Origin: Heterocephalus glaber
Lineage: Eukaryota; Chordata; Mammalia; Rodentia; Bathyergidae
Length of the DNA stretch: 64,000 nt
NCBI RefSeq assembly: GCF_000247695.1
Contig: NW_004624849.1
Location: 1,026,728-1,090,727 of the forward strand
Direction of reading: 5' to 3'
Shown here: positions 42,801 through 56,900 of the stretch, piece by piece
How positions within the stretch are numbered: position 1 is the stretch's first letter
Layout: each line of letters starts with the position of its first letter
Made by a program: the position numbers and the translations under genes
The notes under the pieces: model-generated
Databases searched by the model: none
Seen by the model: only the letters and a program-made list of their open reading frames with translations
Told to the model about the DNA's origin: nothing

Positions 42801-44881
42801 TAGTGTGTGAGAATCCCCTGAGGGACTTGTGCATTCCTGGGCTCCACCCCTGAAGTTGACAGACACAGATGGTCTAGGTGGCCTAAGAACATCGTCCTAA
42901 AGTAACCTTTGGTCTGCATGCTTCTGAGTAGTGGTTCTGCCCTTCCATCCAGATTGACCTGTATAAAAGCTCTATTGCCGGGTAGCTGGGGTTGAGGGTT
43001 TGTTTTTTTTTTTAAGGTATAGAGATTGAACCCAGGGCCACATTCATGCTAGGCAAGTGCTATACAACTGAGCCACATCCCTATCCCTGGGCTGAGTTCT
43101 AAATCTTGCCTTTTCCCAGTTTTGTGTGGCTGTGGGCAAGTTATACTCTGGGCCTCAGTCTTCTTCACTTGTAAAACAAGGGTAGTTAAGTATTGAGTTT
43201 ACCTGTCTTATAAGGTTGTTATGTAGATGATACGAGTTAATGTATGTAATGGACTTAGATATGTAATGGTATGGAGTAAGTCATTTAGAAATGTTAGCTA
43301 CTTATTATATGTGCTGCCGAAGCAAGCCTGATTGTTAGCTGTTTAATCATCATTGTTATCACACCTGTAATTGAAATATATACAAAGAGAATTATATGGG
43401 TATTAGGTAAATTTGAATTTTGTGTTTTCCAGAGAGGAATCAGGACCTTAAGTCAGAAAGGTATCTCCAAGGGTCATTATGTCCACCCTCTCTTTTAAAG
43501 ATGATCCTTTTAATCAGCTATTGTGTGGTCTAGCGGCTTCTTATAGTCAGACTCCTCTAGTTCTATCTTACTTTCATACAGTAACTCTAATATAAGAATT
43601 TGGCATTTCTCCTAAGGTGGTTTATTTTGTTTGATTTTTGCAGTAGTGGGGATTTAACCCAGGATATTTGCTTGCTAGACAAGTGCTCTACCACTGAGCT
43701 ACATCCACTGGCCTTCTCCTGAGTTTTGATAATATCTGCAGTCCTGGAGCAGGTGGATTTTTCTTCTTCTATTGGGAAAAGATGGATAGCAATCCTTGAG
43801 CTTCTCTTCCACTTAGGTGCATGTTAACTAACTTGCCACTTATGCTCTGACATCTAGCGTCTAGAGAACATTTTTTTGAGGTTTCTAGAAGAGAGATTGT
43901 ATTTACACTTGATAGTTTTAAAGTATCTGGATGTGACCACCTTGAACCTGCAGTACATGCAGGTGAACATCTTCCTTGTCAGTCTGTGTTTCTTCCTCTG
44001 AGTTTTTTCTGGGACATGGTCTCAGTATGTTTCAGGCTGCCTTGAACTTGTGATCCTTCTGTCTCAGCCTCCCAGAGTGCTAGGATTACAGACATGTGCC
44101 ACCATGCCTGGCTTCTCTGAGATTTTTTAATGCAATTACTTTATATATTAGGTAGATAATTATTTGGACAGTGATATATGGTTTTTCATTTCTTAGTATT
44201 TGTGCCAGCCCTTTAAGATTCATGTTTGCTTATTAATTGGACAAATATGTACAAGTAATTAAACACATGTACATAACTTTACTTGGAAACCTTCTGTAGC
44301 CTTTGTTAGCAAATGAGAGATTCACAGCAATGAAGAGAATATTTTAGCACACAACAGTCTTTTTGGCAAATATTTATACATTTACCATGTTCCTTCAGTC
44401 CTTGATCTCTTGTCAGCAGGGGAATTTAAAAGGTGAAAACTCTTGTAGTTTTAATTTTCTCCTTTTTCTAGACAGAGAGAGGACTAGTTCCCCCAAAGGA
44501 CCACTGAATCAGTTGGGGGTTTTTTTCCCCTAACTTTATTCACACACACTTAATTGAGATGCTGTGATTAAACAAAAAATGAATCTGCTCTGTAGGTAGT
44601 CTGGCCTGCCTGAGGCCTTAATGATTGGACTGACTGATTATGAGCCAGGAACAAGGATTGGAGTGCCAGAATGCATCTTGAAAGTTTGACAGAGCAGGAC
44701 TCAGGTGCAGCAATCATCAGAGAATGGCTTGAAGAGAAGACAAATGATAAAGACCAGAAAACGCTGGCTTATACCTTCACGATATTGCTTTGGCTACTTG
44801 AGTTATAGTAACAATTGTAAGAAAATGGTCCAATGTCTGGAGTGTTGTGTTGATTTGGATAACTTGGGGGCTTATTTAAAG

Positions 44882-44929
<48 letters not shown>

Positions 44930-47900
44930 CTTCATGTTCTGTACTAGCACTGTTGTATTAAAGTGGAATACAATTTGTTTATTCAAGGAACTTATGATGA
45001 CAAATTAGGTTTTAAAAATCATAAGATAAAAATAATGTGTGTTTGGCTGGGGATTTAGCTCAGTGTTTTCGCCGCCTGCTGCACAAGCGCAGTTAGATCC
45101 CCAGTACTCCCCCCCCAAAAAAGTGTGTTTTCTCATGAAGTGGTGAAAGTGAACATGTGATCATGTTTTCAAGGGATATTTTATATTACATATTTTCTCC
45201 TTAGGCGTTTTTAAATGAGTAAAAATGAACAGGGTATGGTGATGCATTCCTATAATCCCAGCACTCTGGGAGGCTGAGGCAGAAGGATCACAAGTTGAGC
45301 CTAGCCTGGACAATTTAGCAAGACTCTCAAAAAACAAACCAACCAACCAGCCAAAAAAGGGCTGAGGATGTACCTCAGTGCAAAGGTCATAGGTTCAATC
45401 CCCAGAACTGTAAAAAAAGAAGAGGAAGAGGAGGAGGAGGAAGAGGAGGTAAAAAACTGATCCTGCCTCACAGCTTTTCTTTGTAGGGGCTTTTGTCTCA
45501 CAGATTGGGCAAAGTATTGTGGAACAATGGTTGTAGAAAGGCACTGGTGGTAAGAGACTGAAAAGAGACTGAAAAGACTTAACGGGAGAATAGGGAAGGA
45601 AGACTGAAGAAAAAATAGAGGAAAAAACCTAAACATCAACAATAAGATGATGAAAATCAGATTTAATTTTTTCCTTATGCTCCCATGATATGTAAGGAAG
45701 TCTGGCAGTATAATGGGTTTAAGAAGATGCCGAGAAAGAGTGTCTGTGGCTGAAGATTTCAAACTTAGAAGAGCTGCAGTTCTCCAAAGTGGGATTCTGA
45801 TGGAGAAAATCAGTCCTTTAGGACCGTGAGAAGAGAGTGCATAGGCTGGCAGCAGGAGCTTCCCCAGACTATTGACATCTTAGGAAAAGAGGGAAATAAG
45901 TGTACAAGGAAACGTAGACACACAGTGCATGTTCTAGAAGATGAGGCCAATGGAGAAGAGGTTGAATTGTGAATATCATGGTGATGTCTCACCTTCGTTG
46001 GCCAAGGAGATGGAAAGGCTTCGTGTGTTTTGCTAACTTGGACCTTGCTCTTCTCCTGTCTTCCACAGAGACCTCCTTCAGATCAGCTAGGAGGAACCTG
46101 CCTCATGCAAAAGGAACCAGCATATAGCTATAAAGATAATATAAGAAAAGGGTGAGAACTGTAAATAAATGGCAGGTAAAGAACTCACATTAGGAAAGTG
46201 TTTTTTCCTCAGTTGAAAAATAATGTCCATGCAGCCAGGTGTGGTGGCACACGCCTGTAATCCCAGCACTTGGAAGGCTGAGGCAGGAGAATTGCCACAA
46301 GTTCAAGGCCAGCCTGGACTACGTAGTGAGTTCAAGGCAAGCTTGTACTATAAAGTGAGACTCTGTCTAAATTTTTTTTAAGTAAGTCCTGTCCTACCAG
46401 TGAGAATTCAAAGAACTTAAGAAAATGCCAGACTCCAAGCAGAGATATAAGCAAACAAGTGTAATAAGACTATAATGATAGGAGAAAATAGAACTGGCAG
46501 AGCACAGGCAAGTAATAGAAGAGAAAACTGTAGTTGTCACAGAATCAAAAGCTGCATTGACATAAAGTAAAGGCAAATACAAACTATTACAAATACAGAA
46601 AAGGATAGGAAAGACAAATTGAAAAAAGTCAAATCGAAATTATGGGCTGGGGATTTAGCTCAGTGGTTCCGCCACCTTCCTCACAAGCACAAGGTCCTGA
46701 GTTCGATCCCCGGTACCAAAAAAAAAAAATTAAAAACTAGCCAGCCTGGCCTACATAATGAGTTCAAGGCCAGTCTGGAATAGAGACCCTGCCTCAAACA
46801 CCCCCCCCCCAAAAAGAGAGAGAGAGAGAGAAAGAAAGAGAGGCGAGGGGAATTTGATAAATCAGTAACCTTGGAAAAGGTTGTTACCTTGGAAAGTGTA
46901 AGATGAGGTAGTCAAAACTAAGAATATAGAGGATTTAAAAAGCAACAGTTTGTTTTGATAAGTATGTAGAACTTTGTGTCCAACAGAAAATTCAGTGTTC
47001 AAAAAGTTAACCTAATTTACAGAAATTGACTATATTTTAAAGTTAATGAGAAATCAACTCATTGAAAAAATACTACCTATCAAAGATGAGGAAATTGAAG
47101 CCCAGATATGCTAAATCATGTGCCCAAAATCACATAAAGGGTAAAAGCAGGGCCAGAACTGAAATACTGTATCTCCAGAGAGTGCATATTGATATCAAAA
47201 ACTTAGGGAAAAAAATAAAGCATATATAGTATATTAAAAAACTGGAGCACTTATCCTACTAAATTAGAGTAAACATCAGGAGTTGGTGTAATTATAGCCA
47301 GAACAATTGGTGGAATTGAATAAAATATTTTAAAGCCTATAAGAGTATATATAGACATGTAATATATGATAGAACCTTAATTCACTGGAGGATAATTAAA
47401 TTGTATGGCATAATCATCTGTCCATCTGGCTGAAAAATTTAGAACCCTTTAACTTTGTATATGAAAATCAATTCCAGATCAACTATCTAAATAGAAAAGC
47501 GCACAAACAGTATTAGAAAATTTACTGGGAAATTTGTCCTGGGGCAGTGGTGAGTTGGGGAGAAGAAGAGATTGACAGATGTGGTATATACAAATCAAAA
47601 CTTTCTCTGTGAAAGGATATCCCATGGATAGGATCAGAAGTCAAGTAATAGGCCAAGGGAAAATATTTTCAAAACATGTAACAAGAGCTAAGTCATTTAG
47701 TGTGACAAATAGGCAAAGGATATGAATAGCCAGCTCACAGGAGATGAAATGCTAGTGAACAATAAACAGGAAAAGTTCAACCTCACAGGTTGTGAAGGGA
47801 AAGGAAATTGATCTCTGGTGTTATTTTTTTCCTTTCAGATTGATGAGAGAATTAAGGTATTGCTTCTAGTGATGTTGAGTTTTCATACTATCAGTAGGAA

Positions 47901-50900
47901 TGTGAATTGTTACACCCTATTTGGAAAGTAAATTGGGATCTTTTAAAATTTAGAATATACATATTTTCCACTACAGAAATCCTATTCTTGGGAGCTTGGA
48001 TTCCAAATGTAAGACAGTATTACCTAAATACATGTGTACAAGGGCATATAAGAAGTAGTAGCAGCCGGGGATTTAGCTCAGTGGTTCCGCTGCCTGCCTT
48101 GCAAGCACAAGGACCCGAGTTCAATCCCCAGTACCAAAAAAAAAAAGATGAAGAAGTAGTAGCAAAAAATGATTAAGATGTAACATGTATATGTACAAGT
48201 TACCCAAAATGAGTGTAATTGTTATGTGATGCAAATATATACTTATAAAAAAAAAAGAAACTGAAAAAAAAGTTATGGCAGGAAAGGGAAATAATGTACA
48301 CTAATGGAATTGGTGAGTCAGAACAGGATACAAAGAGGGTCAGGGATTTAGCTCAATGGTGCTGTTACTGCCTTGCAAGTGCAAGGTCCTGAGTTTGATC
48401 CCCAGTACTGGGGAAAAAAACCCAGGATACATAGATTGAAAGAATGAGACATCTCTGTGTATTGACCAATTAATAAAATTGATAGCCTTGGCTATATTGC
48501 TATATTGTCCCATTTTTCTAAAAATGGAGAGAGAACTTTATATTTGTGTGTGTGTGCGCGCGCGCGTGCATGCGCATGCCTAAGTATATAAAAGAATGTA
48601 GAGGGCTAGGGGTTTAGCTCAGTGGTTCTGCCGCCTGCCCCATAAGCGCAAGGACCCGAGTTCAACCCCCAGTGCACCCCCCAAAAAAGACTATAGAAGC
48701 AAGCAACTGGGTGTAGTGAGACACACCTGTAATTATAGCTTTCTGATAGGCTGAAGCAAGAGGGTCACAAGTTCAAACCCACCCCGGGCAATTTAGTAAT
48801 TTAGAGCAATCCTGTCTCAAAATTTAAAAAAGGGCTAGGGCTGTAGCTCACTGCAAAGGCCCTGGTTCAAGCTCCACTACTACCACCAAAAAAAGAAAAA
48901 AGTGTAGAAGCAACACACACCAAATTAATAATGTAAGTTTGTTTATCGAATGGGAGAATGATATTAACATTCATATAGACACACCCCTGTGCTTGATTTT
49001 ATACAGTGGTGGTGGTACACTTTATAATTTTCTTATAATCTAAAGTTTATTTAAAAAATAAATCCTGGCTGGGCATGGTGGTGCATGCCTGTTATCCCAG
49101 CACTTGGGAGACTGAGGCAGGAGGATCGCCGTGAGTTCGAGGCCAGCGTGGGCTACATAGTGAGTTTAGGGCCAGCCTGAGCTACAAAGGGAGAACCCTG
49201 TCTTAAAAAAAAAAAAAAATCCAGTTGAAAGATTGTCAAAATAGATAAAATTGTAAGTCTCAGCTAGAGAATATAATAGTAAAGAGTTCAGGGTATAGTC
49301 TTAGTGTCTACCCTCTTTTCCATTGGGGATTTCTTATTCGGGAAATTATGTATAAATAATAATAGTTAAAGGAGAAACCTAACATCACTCTATTAATAAC
49401 TGATCAAGCACTTCTAATGTGATGCTGCTTCTTGGTGAACTAAGTTGAAAAAATGCACCTTGGCCTTGAAGCTTACGTGAGACTTTGCATTTCTACCTCT
49501 AATTCAAGGGCAGAGCCAGCTGACCTCCCCTACCAGTTGTAGAGAAGCTGGAGTGGAAGATCAGCACATATATTCTGAGAAGATAGATTTGCCTACCCAA
49601 TAGGAGCAGAGTGCAGGAGCAAGAGAACTGTGAGACATGTCTGAGGGGAAAAGTGGTCAGGTCCACCAGGGAGATGCGTCCACAAGCTGAGCATCAGCTT
49701 TAGCCAGTACTTCAGCAGTTCTTCCTCCACTGGCTGGAGCTCGGAGATGGAAAGAAGGACCCCTCACCCTCAGTGTCCTCCCATGAGGGAGAGGGGCCAA
49801 AATTTATCCTTTGGGCACAAGTGGGGGTATGGAGTAGGAGAAGAGGAATTTAAAGAATCAGTGTTAGCCAGAGCACATACCTGTAATCTCAGCACTCTAG
49901 GAGGCCAAGGCAGGAGGATTCCAAGTTTTAGCCCAGCCTGGGCAATTTAGCAACTTACCAAGACCCTTTCTTAAAAGATGAAAAGGTTTGGGGATGTCAT
50001 TCAATGAGAAGGCCCTGGGTTCAATTCACAGCACTACAAAAACAAAACAAAACAAAAAATCCCAAAGCAAAAGCCCAGGTTGCTTCTAACAATTTGTAAT
50101 AGCACAGTTGAAAATCTAGAAGCAATGTTAAGGGAAAGCACAAAACTACCAAACTTTTCTATTACAGGCATGCACCCAATCTTTTCTATTCCTACCAAGG
50201 AATGGAAAACCTGAGTAATTTTTAAACTTTGGGAAAAAACCGAAAGTGTAGTCACATAGACAACCCTCACAGTTTTAGGGGCTAATTTACCAAAGAAAAC
50301 GTGTAACCGATAAAGGTGCAATAATCATCTGTAAGAGTTCCTACAAATCAGTAGCAAAAAGACACAATTTAGTATAAAACTGGGCAAATATTCTAAATCT
50401 CGGGCAAGGTTTTTGTTTTTGTTTTTGTTTTTGGTGCTGGGATTGAATCCAGGGCCTAACACAAAGTAGGCAAGTGATCTACCACTGAGCTACACTTCCA
50501 GCCCTTGGGCCAGGTATTTAACCTCTTCCTCTGCTTGCTCATCTGAAAGTGCTAAGAGTAACAATACCTACCTCATGGCAAAGAATTAAATGAGGTGCTG
50601 CACATAAAGCATTTATGATGCTTATACTTGACCCATCATAAGCACTAAGATATTAGCAATTGTTACTCAAAAATAGCTACTAAACATATGCTTAGCTCAG
50701 TAGTAAAAAGGGTGGTAAATGCTGTTTTTCATCTATCAGATTAGCAAAAATGTAAAAAATATTTTAGCGTTTTCAAAGGTATGAGGAAATTGGTATTCTC
50801 ATATTATTAATAAAAGTACAAATGGAAGCAACTTTTTTGAAGACTGATAATTGAAAATGTGATACAATTACACTTGTGGGAACCTATCCTATAAAAGCAC

Positions 50901-53900
50901 TTGCATGTGCATACAAAGATAAATGAACAAGGATATTCATTGTAGTATTGTTTATAATAGCAAAATAATGGAATTTAACCAAAGTAACTATGAATAATTA
51001 AATGTATTGTGGTGTGTTTTATCATAATCTGCTGTAAAAGAATGAGGTAGAGCTTTTGACATGGAAAGATCTTCTGAAATACATGTTAAAAGCAAGTTGC
51101 TGGATAAATCTTGTGGACCGAGTCTGTGCTAAACCTACCATGCCTACATACATACATGTACACACACAGTAATTCATGGAGAACATTTGGAAAGATATAC
51201 ATCACACAGTGGTTTATCAGTCTGGAACTTTGTCAGTAAATAGAATTTGTCAGGGTCAGTAAGAAGAATTGGGGGTGGAAATAATGGAAACCTTTTATCA
51301 TTTTGTTCTGTGTTATGTGAATATTTATATAGAACTTACATTCTCTGTTATCACTAAATTTAAATGTGAGTATTTAAATGAAAAAGTGACCAACAGAGTC
51401 AATTGTTATTCCTTTCAATATTTGGTTGACAACTAGGAGCAGAAGAGATGGAGTTCCTTTAACTGAGGATAAAACCTAAGTTGGTGCAAACACATGGAGC
51501 ATTTGCCTTGCTTATCATTTCTCTTAAATTCCAAGATACTTTAAACTGTAAACCAAGATACATGAAAGTTGGCTTAGTTGTCTTAACAGAGACTGTCATT
51601 ACATTTGTTATTTGCCTAATTTAAGGCTCTTTGATAATAAGAAACAGAAACTCACTCAGAGTAGTTTAAGGGAAGGAAAAGATTCATTCAAAGGAGTTAG
51701 AGATCTGAAGGCAAAGGATGACTGTTGGCCCCCTGAGAGACTTTGGTTTTTTTTTTTCACTGAACTGTTGTCAGTTATTACCTGTGTTACAAATAAGCAG
51801 GTCAGTGGATTAACCTTTGAATCCACTTTGATTACTTTTTCACATGTTGTAGAGTACTGGGTTCTGCCTCCTTTTACAGCTTTACACATTATCTCCCCAA
51901 CACATTATATGTTATTTTGAAAGCCCTTAAGTGCTCCATAAAATGAGTATTTAGATTTAGTCATAGATTTTTTGGTACCGGGGATCGAACTCGGGACCTT
52001 GCACTTGCAAGGCAGGCGCCGGAACCACTGAGCTAAATCCCTGGCCTAGATTTAGTCATAGATTTTTAAAAGTTAGGCAAAGATGACAAGATGTATAAAT
52101 ATACATAAAAAAACTGAGACTATAGCTTGGTAGTAGAGTGCTTGCCTAGCATGTGTGAGACCCTAGATTTGATCCTCAGCACTGTAAAAGTAAAGGAAAC
52201 AAAAACAAAATAAATACATATAGAAAAATTCTTAGGTACCTATAAAAAGCTACTAAAACTAGGAACTAATGGAGCAAAGTTAAAGGTTCAAAATTAATGT
52301 ACAAAAATAAACTTTCTAATAGCAATGAATAATCAGAAATTGAATATAAGAAACAGTGCTAGGTATTTCTGGAAAAAATAAAAATTCCATTTATAGTAGC
52401 ATAAAATCACTTACGAGTAAAGTTATTGAAAACATTACACCAAAAACTCAAGCATTGCAGAAAGAAATTAGAGGTGGCCTAAGTAAATGGAGAACTATCC
52501 TATATTTATGGGTTGGAAGACTCAATATTAAGATAGTAATTCTTCCCAAAGAGATCTGTAGATTCAGTACAATTGTAGTCAGAATCTCAGCAGGCTTTTT
52601 TGTAGAATTTGACAAACTGATTGAAAAATTTACACAGAAAAGCAGAATTAGCCAGGCATTGGTGGTACATGCCTATAATCCCAGCTCTTAGAAGGCTGAG
52701 GCAGGAGGATTGAAAGCTCAAGGCCAGCCTCGTCTACATAGGGAGACCTTGTCTCAAAATAAAATGGGCTAGGGATTTAAGTCAGTGGTAGTATGCCCCT
52801 GGGTTTGATCTTTAGTTCCATAAAAACAAGACAACTGGAAATACCAAGGGCTAACAAGGATGTGGAGCATCTGGCACAATCATATATTGCTTGTGGGAAT
52901 GCAAAATGATACAGCCACTTTAGAAAACAGTTTGGCAGTTTTTTTTTTAAAGTAAAGTTAAAAATAGACTTACCATATGACCCAACAGTTCTACTCTTAA
53001 AGTTGTCTACCCAGAGAAATGAATGTCCACAAAAAAGACATACATAAATGTTCATGGCTTCAATATTTATAATAGCCATAATCTAGAAGTAATCCAAACA
53101 TTAATTGAATAATAAATGGATAAATTATAAATAGTGCAATAAGAAAATGAGCTACTGATACAGGAAATGGATGAATCTAAAGAACATAATGGTGGGCTGG
53201 GGATTTAGCTCAGTGGTTCCGCCACCTGCCTCGCAAGCGCAAGGACCCGAGTTCAATCCCCGGTACCAAAAAAATCCCAAAAAACATAATGGTGAGTGAA
53301 AGTAGTTAGACACAAACTTCTCAATACTATAAATTCCGTTTGTAAGTATCATTATAGAAAAAGACAAAATCATACATAGATCAATGGCTAGAGGTAGAAC
53401 ATTGTGGAGGGGACTGAGAGAACTTTTTGGTTGGTAAAAGGGTTCTATATTTTAATTACTGTGGGAGTTACAAAACTATACATTGACTAAAACTCACTGA
53501 ACTGTATACTTGAGTGAATTTTACTATATGCAACTATACTAATTTTGTGGGGGCGGGGAATACTGGTATCAAAGACTGAATTAAGTCAGAAAGATAAAGT
53601 CTTTTTCTGCTCTGTGGTTAATGCTTTTTCCATTATGGATTTTTACCAAAAATTCATACCATTCCATCTGCTAGTTGGTAGTTCATAAACAAATATATGT
53701 GATTGCCAGTTCCCATTGAGCCAGATTGAGTTTGACATAAAAGGTGATGAAAGTTAAGGGACAGGGATGTAGCTAGCAGCACAGCACCTGCCTGGCAAGC
53801 ATGAGGTCCTGAGTTCAATCCCCAGTACCAAAAAAGAAAGGAAGGAAGGAAAGAAGGAAAGTTATTTAATGATGGGGCCAAAAGTGGAATAGTGGAAGCA

Positions 53901-56900
53901 GGTGGAATTTTGTCAATGACACCTACTTGTTTTGTTTGTTTGTTTTTTACTGTGGTTTGAATTCTTGAATGCTCATGCATTCCTTTTTTTTTGGTACCGA
54001 GGATCGAACTCAGGTATGGTATTGTACACTGTTGGTTTTTAGGTGGGACATTAATTTGTTGTAAGGGACTACACAGGATGTTTTTTTTGGTACTAGGGAT
54101 CAAACTTGGGTCCTTGCACTTGCAAACCAGGTGGCAGAACCACTGAGCTAAATCCCTGGCTCAACACAGGTTGTCTGATAAGCCCCAACCCCTGAACACT
54201 AAATACCCTCAGCATTCCTAGTTGTTGTAGAAACCAAAGGAACTCTGTCACACTCTCTGATATCACAGAGGTTGTGAGAGACGGTATAACAGACTAGAAG
54301 ATAATGCAGTTATGTGGCTTATGTGCCTTGGGGTCATGAGTGCCAGACTTATAGTCAGAGAACCTGTATTCAGATCTTGCTTCTGGTTTTTACTATCTTT
54401 GTAGTGTTGAATATAACTGAATCTTTCAAGTCTGGGTCTCCTGTCTGGCAGTGGGATAGCTAGTCTACATTCCTTTTCATTGTAAATTTTTTGATTCTGT
54501 AGTTAGCTATTTAATACTGCTCCAGAAGAACAAATGCTTATATGGCCCAACTTTGGTGTGTTGCAGGTTCAGCTTGTTGGTTTAGATGAAGAAAGTTCAG
54601 AATTTATTTGCCGAAACACCTTTGACCATCCGTACCCCACCACAAAACTCATGTGGATCCCTGACACAAAAGGAGTCTACCCAGACCTGCTGGCAACAAG
54701 TGGCGACTATCTCCGTGTGTGGAGGGTAAGCAAATGCTCCTTTAGCAACTAGACGAATGGGCTTTCTAAATGTTAGCTGTTAACAGTGTAGAGTCACAAA
54801 GAGCAAGTCCGGGTAAGGGCAGTGAGTGTCATTGCAGTCAGGGACAAATGAGCAAAGCTTCCTTGGACTGATTTGTTTGGCTCAGCAGATTTTCTAGTAA
54901 ATCTAGCCAAGATTCCGTGAGCCCTTTTACTGGTTATAGTCAGCCTGGAAACCTGAGGCTCAGTTAACCTGATATGATGAGTACAGTCTTCAGCGGGGTT
55001 GAGGGATTCCTGGTCTGTTGACTATCAAGATATTTTTGAATAAAATAAATAAAATGTTGGGCCATTGATGCTCATGGATTCTATGAGCAGATCTTGGAGC
55101 CTCCTCTCCCCTCTTGGCTGAACTCAACAGACTCTGTAGCCTGGGGTATACAGCCCCGTAGACAAGGTCCTGAGATTCTGGATAGGGCAAATGAGAAGAC
55201 CTCCCCTTTAGGACCCTGCAGAGATGAAAGTTTAGAAGGAAAAGCTGAGCAGAGAAAAACTTTGGGAAGAAGTCTAATTCAGGGAGTTCCTCTAGGTTTT
55301 ATTACTCTTTATGATAAAAGTTTTTCCCACATGTCTTAGATTTACCAACATATTACCTGAATCTGGCTTTTAAATTTTTGTGTGAATATAGGACTGGTTG
55401 ATTTTTAGTATATGTGCTGCCAAAGTGAGCACAGGACTGGTTGATTGATTGATTGATTTTGGTACCAGGGATCGAACTCAGGACCTTCGCTTTCGAGGCA
55501 GGCAGCGGCACCACTGAGCTAAATCCCCAGCCCTGGTTGATTTTTTTGAAATTATTGTTCTTTCAGGTTGGTGAAACAGAGACAAGGCTCGAATGTTTGC
55601 TAAATAATAACAAGAACTCAGATTTCTGTGCCCCCCTGACTTCCTTTGATTGGAATGAAGTGGATCCTTATCTTCTGGGTAAGGGAGTTAGGGAGTATGT
55701 ATTCCAGTTTGAAGAAGCAGTGATACATTTTCTGAGATATAACCTTGGGCTGGGGCAGGGGATGTCAGATATAACATTGGGCCAGTAGTTTGTTTTTAAT
55801 GCTGAGGATGGAACCTAGGGCCTTCTACATGCTGGGCAAGCACTCTGCCACTGAGTGACATCCCCAGCCTCTGCACCTGTTTTTAATTAGTACATGCATC
55901 ATCCTATATACCACAGGGACAAGTGAGAAATGGGTAGATGTGGGATACAGTTATTCATTCCTCATATGGAGTTGAGCTTTCTGTGTGTGTATATCTTGTC
56001 TCTCTAGTTAAAATCTAAGCATCCTGTCAAATTGTATAAGTGATAATGTGAAATAGGAAGAAAAGGTCTAAAGGGGTAGGGGAAGTGGGAGGGGTAAGGG
56101 AAAGGAAAAAATATGAGAAAAGGTAAAAATGGAACAAAGTCTTTGTAAATAGAGAGGGGTGGAGGGGGTGAAGGGAGGGCAGGAGAATGGGGAAAAAATA
56201 AGAACCAAGATATATCATGTAAAGAAAGGTACAAGTTCCCAATGATGAATGTAACTGTACCGTATACCTAAAATGTACCAATAAACTTAATGAAAAAAAA
56301 AAAATCTAAGCATCCTAAGATGAGGATTAAATACTTGCCCCTTCCTACCCCCAGGAAGCATTTGTGGCATGTTGTTCCCTGGTCAAGCAGATGAGCAGGC
56401 ACAGGAGGGAAGTTTGCATGGGAACCTCACCGCTCTCAGTGCTGACTTGCCCTGATGTTCGCAGGTACCTCAAGCATTGACACGACTTGTACCATCTGGG
56501 GGCTGGAGACTGGGCAGGTGTTGGGGCGAGTGAACCTTGTGTCTGGCCATGTGAAGACCCAGCTGATTGCCCATGACAAAGAGGTAATGATGCTTTTTCT
56601 TTTCTTTCCTCAGATGCTTTCTGTGCCAGTAAGTAACATGTCAGGTTGTTCTTTTACTGTTTTGCAAATTATGTAGACAGTCATAGTGGCAAAATGCTTC
56701 TTGTTCAAATTGAAAATAATGTGTCAAAACAGCAGGAACAACACTGTTGTACACTAATGCATTTTTCTTTTTTTTTGTACCGGGGATCAAATGTGGGACC
56801 TTGTGCTTATGAGGCAGGCGGCAGAACCATTGCTAAATCCCCGGCCCAGTTAATGCATTTTTTGACTAATGTAAATGACTTATTCTACAGTCTGTTGTTT

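Larger units (their letters stand above)
39861..54566 (+). other. DCAF7 intron 1, SINE-rich
   Basis: 14.7 kb holding most of the ID and B1 copies listed below, a CA microsatellite (44889), a Z-DNA-type tract (48545) and a U6-derived fragment (43300). No exon was recognised. Confidence 0.7.
54726..55566 (+). other. DCAF7 intron 2
   Basis: Holds the U6 fragment (55404) and an ID SINE (55447). The first 600 nt show nothing recognised. Confidence 0.6.

Noticed and set aside
45301..45762. 153-codon minus-strand open frame
   Set aside because: It runs through a B1/ID composite and a GGA-rich tail; no domain.
46645..46730. tRNA-like A and B boxes, here and in about 30 other places
   Set aside because: The repeats share an A tail and GGTACC end and have target-site duplications; they are SINEs, not tRNA genes.
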